DNA of 36,536 nucleotides from Chara braunii (lineage: Eukaryota; Streptophyta; Charophyceae; Charales; Characeae), in the NCBI GenBank assembly GCA_003427395.1, contig BFEA01000103.1, positions 1,755,366-1,791,901 on the forward strand, written 5' to 3'. Every line of letters begins with the position of its first letter. Position 1 is the first letter of the stretch. Shown here one piece after another: positions 29,865 through 36,536 of the stretch. The translations under genes were made by a program, and so were the position numbers. The notes beneath the pieces are model-generated. The model ran no database searches. It saw only the letters and a program-made list of their open reading frames with translations, and had not been told where the DNA came from.

Positions 29865-30512
29865 CGGGATTGGGACGAGAAGTTCAAAAGCGATGACTAT
29901 CAGTTGAAAAAGGAAGGCGATCGAGAGAGAGAGTGAGTTACGCCGAGACTGCGCGTGCGCGCAAGAAAGGCCGCGGAGGGGAGGGGAACAACAGGATCAA
30001 CGCACTCGTACTCCTTAGCAGATGGTCCCCCAGTTCAGTTCCCCCGTCCCCGCCCGGACAAGTACATACACACATACATGCATGCAATCAACAACCCTTG
30101 ACATGACATCTAATCATCCATAGACCTTCGACATCACTCATGCGCACAACCAGCTCCCATCACTCGGGGCTTCACACACACGACATGCATAGACAAAGCA
30201 GCAATGGAGATAAAAGCGAGTCCTTCTTGTACACAAAAATTTCAATTAACTACCGCCCCCAGGCGCAGCCTTCAAACCTCCCAAGACCACCGACCACCAT
30301 AGCCACAAGGCCCTGCCGCGGCCGGCGTCCAATCCCCACCACTGCTCAGTCCCTCGAACTGCTTCGCCCCGAGACTACCGCGAGTCCACCCCACGTCGTC
30401 ACTCCGCCCGTCCTTGGGCTCGTCGAGCCTGTTGGGCGCCGCGGACTTTCGCGCATAGCTCGCGCACCATTGCAGCCGAGATCAAAGAGAGAGAGAGGAG
30501 AGGGTTGCGCGA

Positions 30513-30520
30513 ATTTATAG
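30513..30520 (-). promoter_or_regulatory. TATA-like box of the 5' LTR
   Basis: CTATAAAT on the minus strand, in a GC-rich setting and conserved at the matching place of the other LTR (19699-19706). It would direct transcription leftward into gag with a long leader. This is inference from motif and position. Confidence 0.45.
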
Positions 30521-31101
30521 CGCGGGAGGCGGCGGGTTGTCAGCGCGAGGTGCGGGCAGCGCAGGTTGTAAATGAGCAGGACAGGAGGAAGGTGGGGAGT
30601 TAGAGGGTTCGACCCGCGGGATGGCATGGTCCTACGTGATTGGGATGTCCGTTCAAGTGGTGCGCGGTTTCCCGCTCTCCACATCGATCCGAGCATCCCA
30701 ACTACGAGGCCAATCACTTCGCGGAGTAAGGATCGAGCTGGGCGGAGGGGAAGACGAAGAGTCCTGCATGGGGTAAATGCGTGCATCAAGAAGGGAAGAT
30801 GGCGCGGGGATGCAAAGCAAGAAACGGGGGTGCAAGACGCACGAAGAAGTCGGAGCTTAGGCGCGCGCGCGCAGAAATTCAAAAAGTCCCCACCTAAACG
30901 ATTTCTTGGTTTTCATACCACGGCCGCTATTCGCCCGCGAGGGAGTTATTAACCAAAAAAATGAAAAAGCCGTTTCAAAAAGAAAACAAAAGCAAAAAGA
31001 AAGAAAAACCCCTGTTTGTCCGTATCCGTGCCTCGGGGCTTCCGGGGGATTTTTCCTCAGGGATACGGGAAGCCGCGCGGTACGGGTCTGAGCTTATCAC
31101 A

Positions 31102-31105
31102 ATCC
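31102..31105 (+). repeat. target-site duplication, right of the LTR element
   Basis: ATCC, identical to 18006-18009. Confidence 0.75.
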
Positions 31106-31835
31106 TGGTTCCGGTCTGGCTCCGCTCTCCCCAACCCCCCTTGAGTAGGTGGGTGTTCGGCATATATGATTCCCAAGGCCCAAGGGTGGGCCTCATGTGA
31201 GTCATGTCTATCTTATGATGCCCTGTCTGCATTCCCGTTGAGGGGGTGGATTGGGGTGTGCCCGGTGTGAATCTGGGGAAGGGTCTCATCTTAGGCAGGG
31301 GAGGGTGGGTCATCGCTGCTATGTGGCATTGATAGTAGAAGGGTGGTGGACACCCATAGAGTCTGCTAGATGTGATACAGGTGGGGAATGGCCACATATC
31401 CATGACCCCTCCAGTGTCCAGGTTGTCCTCGAGAATTCGGGGTGTCCCTATTGTAGCGCTGGAGGGGAACACTCATCTGAGACCCTTGGAAGGTGTGGGT
31501 TGGTGTAGGTCTAGGTCCAGAGACAGGTCTGGGTCACACCACTGTAGGGCTGGACTTGCAATCTGATTAGGATAACAAATAAAAAGAAGTTCATGAATGA
31601 TGCCCCCTGGAGGAGACTGTCCTTGGGGCTGTCACAAGCCATCTGATCTCTCCACTGGTTGAGTACAATGACAGGCACCCCCCAAGGCCTACTGGTAGCA
31701 TCCAGCCTCTACTACGATATGGACTTACTGTGGCCATATTCAGTTAAAAACATGCTAATGTGAGCGGGAGGTCTCCATTATGATAACAGTTTTTGTGCCC
31801 AAATGCCTTTCCAATTTTATGCTAACGTGTTGTCA
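31106..31835. other. no gene recognised
   Basis: Host-side sequence right of the LTR element. It has short frames only, with no recognisable domain, RNA gene or transposon end. Confidence 0.4.
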
Positions 31836-31840
31836 GCCCC

Positions 31841-31955
31841 CTGATGAGTTGGTGAAACTGCGATGAAACAGTTTGTCACAGCCCCTCGTTTGTTCTCCAC
31901 TCTTCTTCTCTGCCTGTTTACTGGGCAGCTCTGTTTGACGATATAGATATGCGAC
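31841..31955 (+). repeat. hammerhead-associated repeat, copy with truncated stem I
   Basis: CTGATGA (31841-31847), a short stem and GAAAC (31865-31869) are followed by AGTTTGTCACAGCCCCTCG and the pyrimidine block. About six bases that form stem I in the 32168 copy are deleted before the core, so this copy probably cannot cleave. Confidence 0.7.
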
Positions 31956-32167
31956 GATATAAATGTGATGGGGTGTGAACCGACAGTNTGTAGAGTTTTC
32001 CATCTGGTGTGGGTGAGTGATAGTCTGCTTTGATTTTCGTCACAGGTACCTTGAGGGCAGTGGTTGGTGCCCACCTCAGGGTATCAGTTGTTGGGCAGTC
32101 GTTGATGCTTAACCACAGCCGGGGTTAAGGTGGATCATCACTTACAGTGAATCAGTGAGGGGATTCT

Positions 32168-32228
32168 GCAGACTGTTGAGGCTTCAGCCTCCTGATGAGT
32201 TGGTGAAATTCCGACGAAGCAGTTTGTC
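32168..32228 (+). ncRNA. type III hammerhead ribozyme
   Basis: A small self-cleaving RNA. Core CTGATGA (32192-32198) and GAAG (32216-32219; GAAA in the sister copies). Stem I: GAGGC (32178-32182) with GCCTC (32187-32191), loop TTCA. Stem II: GTTGG (32199-32203) with CCGAC (32211-32215), loop TGAAATT. Stem III: GCAGACTG (32168-32175) with CAGTTTGT (32220-32227), eight pairs including two G-T. The predicted cut follows T32177 (GUU triplet). Every part is present in order. Two weak points are G in place of A at core position 15.1 and the GUU cleavage triplet, which is usually slower than GUC. Stem III is open, so this is type III, as in plant retrozymes. Confidence 0.8.
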
Positions 32229-32310
32229 ACAGCCCCTCGTTTGTTGTCCTCTTCTTTCTCTCTGCCTACGGTTTACCGGGCACTGCAGCTCTGTTTGACT
32301 ATATATGTAT
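32229..32310 (+). repeat. hammerhead-associated repeat, downstream block
   Basis: CAGCCCCTCGTTTGTTGTCC, a pyrimidine tract, GCCTACGGTTTACCGGGCA and CTGTTTGAC.ATAT follow the ribozyme. They match the blocks at 31880-31950 and 13240-13530. The distance between the two 3' copies is about 350 bp, the size of a monomer. Confidence 0.75.
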
Positions 32311-32861
32311 ATTTCATCCCGGCTCATCAGGAGGCTGAACTCTCTACAGTCTGCAGAGTCCCCTAACTGATTACACTGTTAAGTGATAATCCACCTTAAC
32401 CCCTGTTGTGGTTAAGCATCAACGACGGCGCAACAACTGATACCTTGAGGAAGGCACCAACCGCTGCCCTCAAGGGACCTATGATGAAAATCAAAGCAGA
32501 CTATCACTCACCCACACCAGATGGGAAACTCAACAGACTGCAGGTTCACACCCCATCACAAGCCAGCAAAACACCCACAAAACAGAGGGGTCTATCACAG
32601 CCTGAAAATACACTCCAGACATGCCATAGGTCTGTATTTGGTAAGGATACCATTTGTAACCCAATGGGCAAAGGACTTCTCAGTTATCTACTTTGTTTCA
32701 TTTCTGCCGCTTTTTCTGTGTATAGGGGCCTACTAGGGGGAACTTGGCATACTTATAAGAACTTGCAACCACAAACAGAACGCGACTTTTCCTTCCTTCG
32801 CTCTTCAACTTGCTGTCCGAGAAGTCTATTGCGTTTTTTTTTTGTTTTTTTTTTTTGGTTG

Positions 32862-33003
32862 AAAGCCCCTGTGTAAGCCCACCATTCCGGTGGTGGTAAG
32901 AGAACCGTCCGAATTGAGGGCTTATCTATTGGGCCGCTCCATCTATTGGTGGGGAGCGGCACCTGGCACCTGCTGAAAACTGGGTCCAGCGTCCCATTAA
33001 AAA
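32862..33003 (-). mobile_element. short retroposon-like repeat, family III, second copy
   Basis: Read on the minus strand, this matches 16971-17100 and ends in AAAGCCCCTGTG...GGGCTTTCAACC followed by a run of A with one C (32836-32861 on the plus strand as T). The poly(A) supports retroposition. Confidence 0.65.
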
Positions 33004-33279
33004 TAACATGGATCACGGGGATTGTTGTCTGTTGTTTCTGTGGCTGCGGCCATTTCTGTTAACTACCCGGGGCTCTGATTGTCCCCTGGAGCTGCCAGTA
33101 ACACCCAAGTTACCCAACCCATCTAGGAGCCCCTTTTATCTATGACCCCAGCCCTGTTCGGCAGCCCCCCTGTTCAGTGTTTCCCTGTCCGGCCCTTGGC
33201 ACCATTTAAGCCCTACACCCTCATTAAACCCTTACATGTCATTCGTAATCTTTGGAGCATGAAGATCTACCATGGATGG

Positions 33280-33510
33280 AGCGTGTTGCAGAGCAATGCA
33301 ATGCAGCGCAGCTGATTCTGTAGGGAGAGGTTATGCCCGTGCAACTACCTGGCCGAGTGTGTGCTCAGCTGCGAAGCAGATTAGACCATTATGAGATGCA
33401 GGGTGCAGTGCAGCTGACTCTGTAGGGAGAGATTATGCTCAAACAACTGCCTGACCGAGTGCGTGCTCAGCTGCTAAGCAGATTAGACCGTTGTGAGATC
33501 CGGGGCTGAC
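33280..33510 (+). repeat. tandem duplication of about 110 bp
   Basis: GCAGCTGA(T/C)TCTGTAGGGAGAG starts two copies (about 33309 and 33409). Both continue through TGCTCAGCTGC.AAGCAGATTAGACC.T and GAGAT. No gene. Confidence 0.8.
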
Positions 33511-33808
33511 TGTGTTGCCATTTCTTGCGTTGTCCCTGTCCCGTACTCTGTAACCTTACCTACTTCCTTTCTGACCCCACAGCTGCTTTTATTAGTCCCA
33601 TCTACATCGATCCACCCCTTGGTCATGTTGTTCTGAGTTGTGTGGTTAGCAGGGGTCCCCCCAGCCCCTGTACTGGCGGGGAGCCATGCTCACCACCATT
33701 AGTGCTCGGGTCCGGCGCAGGGCAGCCATATTGTCATTGATGAGATACTGAGAAGGCGTTGTATCATTTGTTGTTGTTGTCTGTTGTCACTGAAAGTTGC
33801 TCATATGC

Positions 33809-34567
33809 TTATGATGTGCTTACCATGCGAGTCGGCTGGCCACCCGGTGGGGAGGGTCTGGGATTGGGAGAGGGGCAGGCAGAAGTGTGGAGCAGGGCAG
33901 ATAGGGAGGTAGAGAGGGAGACAGCGTAAGGGGAGGGATCTTTGTCAGTGGGGGAGGCAGAGGGGACTGAGGAGGGGGGGGACGGAGTGCAGGGTGGGGA
34001 GGTCATCGGAAGGGGAGGGGGCGGCGAAGGTGTACGGGGAGGGCGGCCGGTTGGGATCTGGGTGGGCAAGTCAACCGGGAGGAGGGGAGGGGGCGAGGGG
34101 ACCGATGTAGGTGGGCAGGGCAGGAAAGGGGTAGGCCATGGCAAGGGGGGGGCGGAAGGGCCGGCAGGGGGGGATCCAGCCTGCGAGATGTGATCCTGTC
34201 CGACCTGGCAGGGCCGGCAGGGGGCCATGGAAAAGGGGAGGCCATGGCAAGGGGGGGGCGGAAGGGCCGGCAGGGGGCCGGCAGGGGGGACCTGTCGCCT
34301 GGGACTCAGGTTTCCTTCTGTCATCATGATTGCGCCTGTAGTCCGACCTGGTAGTGGCGTAGGAAAGCATTCTGGTGGTCTATAAATCCAGCGGTGGCCC
34401 TGTGCCATCCAGTTCTTCCACAATATGTTTCCGTTTTTCTGCATCTCGTCCAGTTTTTGGTTTGCGTCGATCCAGTTTTCCACAAAGGTCTCTAGTAATT
34501 TCTGCCTGGCCGCCTGGTCACGGGTCGTTGCCATAGACTCTACCAGTTTTTTGCTGGCTTTCAGCAT
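33809..34567 (-). pseudogene. LINE-type ORF end: helical segment and proline-rich tail
   Basis: Continues the fragment at 34588-35016 after a frameshift. It reads ANMLKASKKLVESMATTRDQ, LLETFVENWIDANQKLDEMQ, WKNWMAQGHRWIYRPPECFP and then a long Pro/Ser-rich stretch. The Pro-rich part is encoded by G-rich repeats on the plus strand (two copies of GGCCATGGCAAGGGGGGG.CG near 34135 and 34239), so it may be low-complexity DNA that happens to be open. I do not know a function for the helical part. Confidence 0.45.
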
Positions 34568-34587
34568 GTTTGCCCGGATAACCTCTG

Positions 34588-35016
34588 CTAGTTTGGCTTG
34601 GCTTGGTGGAAGCCAAAGGCAGCGTCTTGCCTTTCAGCTGAGCATCTGATTCTCCATATTACCATGAGGAGAGCAAGCCTCATGTGCTTGAAGAGGTTTG
34701 CTTGAAAAGGTGACCACCCTGTCGAATAATCCACAGGTCTGCCTAGGAGGATAAGAGCAATGTTCCATTGGAAGGTTGATCCAGTTATGTCATGCCGCAA
34801 TGCATCCCACCATTGCCACACCTGCACCGCCATCGGGCATGCCAACAAGCAGTGCTCCAAATCAGCGCACCTGCGTTGTGCGGTAGGGCCACAATGGGAG
34901 CAAATAGGGGACAAGAAACCTGCTTGCTCCAGGTTGGATCTTGAAGTTACCCAGGCCAGTGCCTGAAGGCATCGATGTGTGATCTGCCATTGCAGCGCTC
35001 GGTGGCATGTCGACAT
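34588..35016 (-). pseudogene. LINE reverse transcriptase C-terminal zinc domain (zf-RVT type)
   Basis: The frame reads ALQWQITHRCLQALAWVTSR, CSHCGPTAQRRCADLEHCLL, ACPMAVQVWQWWDALRHDIT and LALLMVIWRIRCSAERQDAA. The pattern C-x2-C, then EH.L.ACP.A..VW is that of the zinc-binding domain that ends many plant non-LTR reverse transcriptases. The reverse transcriptase itself is absent upstream (right), so this is a 5'-truncated copy, as expected of LINE insertions. The frame ends at 34588, but matching sequence continues in another frame from about 34630, so a frameshift is likely. Confidence 0.65.
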
Positions 35017-35039
35017 AATGTGTGCATAGGTGGCTCAAT

Positions 35040-35640
35040 GGATACAACAGAAAAATTTTGGTGTTTTCGAAAATCAAGTTTGACTCCTTTCTTGTCGAAG
35101 TTCTTCTGTATATCAACAGTTGTTCATGTGTTGTTCTGGAAGCAATCTCTATTTTCATCAGGAAGTCAATTAAACCAACATTGGTTCTGCAGTCAGTCTG
35201 GGGACATCACGAAGAACAACAAAAGCTCTACATTGAAACTTTGTTGGTCCAACGTTGAAAAACATATTGGACTATTGTTGGTCTGTTGTTGAACTCTTGT
35301 TGAACTCTTGTTGAAAAATTGTTGAACTCTTGTTGATCAACATTAGTGTGTATTTTCAACAAAAAAATATAAAGCAAACATTTATTTTATCATTAATTCT
35401 GACACTTGTAAATTATTGTTGCTCTTATTTATGTTTTCATTTGCAGATGTAATACGTAATTATGGACAATAACAAATGACAAAAATATATATAAAAATTG
35501 AATCGCATGTATTATTGGGGGTTTTATTTTTTTGCAGACCCTAAGATATGTTAGCAATCGTGTAACGTCTCTAGTATTATATTCACTCTGAGTTGTCAAA
35601 CGACTGCAGGTTGTAAAGCACAACTTAATAGAGACTCTCT
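35040..35640. other. AT-rich stretch without a recognised gene
   Basis: A local run of TTGTTGAACTC repeats lies at about 35283-35340. The rest is AT-rich with short frames only. Confidence 0.45.
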
Positions 35641-35649
35641 CTTCATGTA

Positions 35650-35672
35650 TTAACTCTCTCTCTCTTCATGCA

Positions 35673-35742
<70 letters not shown>
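35650..35742 (+). repeat. (CT)n microsatellite
   Basis: An almost perfect CT run (about 35679-35740), preceded by two copies of CTCTCTTCATG(T/C)ATTAA. Confidence 0.95.
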
Positions 35743-35743
<1 letters not shown>

Positions 35744-35749
35744 CTAACA

Positions 35750-36536
35750 ATAAATTATTGACCATATTATTTTTTTACAAGGAGGGTTGACATACACCTT
35801 CAGGCAGCACTTCGTGCACAGGTAGTTGCACTCGGCGGTGTTGCAAAACATCAGTTTCTTATTGACTGGTTACAAAGCTTTGCAAACTAGCGAGAGTTCA
35901 CTAATTTGGAATCTCTTGTTCATTGCCCAAACTTGCTTGTTTGTTGACAAACTCAACAAAATAATAACAAGTCCTCGAGAATAATGACCCTTGTAGAGCC
36001 GATAGAGGTGGTGTAAATAATTGTGTTACTTACAAGAAGAACCAACTGAGATATAACATCATTCAGAAACACAACAAAAGAAAACACCTCAAATATTTCT
36101 ATTTAAACATATATATACAAACTACATATGGTTGTTGTTGTCTTCTCACAAGTTTCTTTTTTTTTTGTCTTTTTTTTTTTTTCATGTGTCTTACGGAGCA
36201 TTTATTTTATGTTTGTCAATGTAGACTCTACGGATAGAAAAACAAATTAACAGCAATGATCACATTTGCCCATATATTTTTGGTTTTTCTTAAATTTTTC
36301 TCTCTCTCCAAATAAGAAAAATAACCTGATGACTTTATCATTTCGTTGGGCATATCCTATGAAAGGGGAGAGGGAGTCCAGTGCAGTTTCGTTACTAACA
36401 TTTTTCTTTCTTTCTCTCTCTCTCTCACACACACACACACGCACACACACACAGATTGATCGATTGATCAAAAAATAATTTACAACCGAGTGACTTCTCT
36501 GATGGCAACGTGTGTGTAACAAAGGAAATGCACCCG
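35750..36536. other. AT-rich end of the window; microsatellites
   Basis: No recognised gene. T-rich runs lie at 36158-36182, and (TC)n followed by (CA)n at about 36408-36452. Confidence 0.5.

Larger units (their letters stand above)
18010..31101 (-). mobile_element. Ty3/gypsy-type LTR retrotransposon with extra coding regions, degenerate
   Basis: This is a 13.1-kb element read right to left. Two LTRs of about 2.4-2.5 kb (28679-31101 as 5' and 18010-20554 as 3') start TGTGATAAGC, and the outer copy ends TATCACA. The flanks are ATCC on both sides (18006-18009, 31102-31105). Order of domains: gag with CCHC knuckle, protease DSG, reverse transcriptase YMDD, RNase H, PHD-like finger, integrase HHCC and DDE, then unassigned coding sequence. 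The order RT-RNase H-integrase is that of Ty3/gypsy, not copia. All parts carry stops or frameshifts, so it cannot be autonomous now. The LTRs have clearly diverged, including indels of 16 to about 270 bp, so insertion is not recent. No chromodomain is seen at the integrase end. Confidence 0.95.
28679..31101 (-). repeat. 5' LTR
   Basis: The right copy lies upstream of gag on the minus strand. It begins TGTGATAAGC at 31101. Its inner end is blurred: it stops matching the other LTR within the last ten bases, where the primer-binding site begins. It contains a tandem duplication (28717-28847 and 28848-29001) and a TATA-like motif at 30513-30520. Long open frames occur on both strands and are discussed separately. 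Confidence 0.92.
31964..32570. repeat. large inverted repeat with hammerhead sequences
   Basis: The left arm (31964-32209) and the reverse complement of the right arm (32311-32570) match over about 245 bp, with scattered differences. The loop is about 100 bp. One N lies at 31988. The left arm ends inside the complete hammerhead; the right arm carries only the 5' half of it on the minus strand (CTGATGAGCC, no stem III partner). It is a head-to-head arrangement of two element copies or a foldback element. The frame 32406-32876 crossing it is unlikely to be a gene. Confidence 0.85.

Noticed and set aside
33942-34193. A Gly/Glu-rich plus-strand frame.
   Set aside because: It is the shadow of the G-rich, proline-coding repeats on the other strand.
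35679-35740. The CT run as a regulatory GAGA-type element.
   Set aside because: It has no neighbouring gene and is most simply a microsatellite.

Overview
The window looks like nuclear DNA of a streptophyte, either a charophyte alga of the Chara type or a plant. This rests on the very low gene density, the layered retroelements and simple repeats, the intron-like GT/AG signals, and in-frame stops in the dead retroelement that fit plant cytosine-methylation decay. The species is inference. Five single N bases show a draft assembly. There is no prokaryotic operon structure, no CRISPR array and no rRNA.

Layout. Positions 1-2310 are AT-rich and hold two arrays of imperfect hairpins: about five units at 788-1353 and seven at 1583-2302. 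In the second array the stems differ in sequence but stay self-complementary around one conserved core. Positions 2310-7400 are mostly featureless, apart from a tandem repeat block (5430-6320) into which a 200-bp foldback element has jumped. Positions 7745-8164 are a complete tRNA-derived SINE with poly(A) tail and target-site duplication. Positions 8165-10000 hold short tandem duplications and a second foldback. Positions 10080-12111 carry the only plausible host gene, an unknown membrane protein with acidic repeats (CDS 11143-12111), followed by a duplicated exon-like unit. Positions 13240-13530 and 31840-32570 share a repeat family that contains hammerhead ribozyme sequences; the copy at 32168-32228 folds as a complete type III hammerhead. 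Positions 14520-17260 hold tandem satellites, a long hairpin element and a tRNA-like retroposed insertion.

Positions 18010-31101 are one long Ty3/gypsy-type LTR retrotransposon on the minus strand. It has about 2.4-2.5 kb LTRs, TG...CA ends and a 4-bp target duplication. Reading right to left it has a primer site, gag with a CCHC knuckle, aspartic protease, reverse transcriptase, RNase H, a PHD-like C4HC3 zinc motif, integrase, and then a further 1.7 kb of sense-strand coding sequence beyond the integrase that I cannot assign to a family. It is dead: many in-frame stops and at least three frameshifts. Most stops can be explained by C-to-T change at CAG, CAA or CGA codons.

Positions 33809-35016 are the 3' end of a LINE-type element on the minus strand. 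The rest, to 36536, is AT-rich with microsatellites.

The observations most worth following are the hammerhead ribozyme family (retrozyme-like), the covarying hairpin array, and the gypsy element with a PHD-like finger and an extra 3' coding region.
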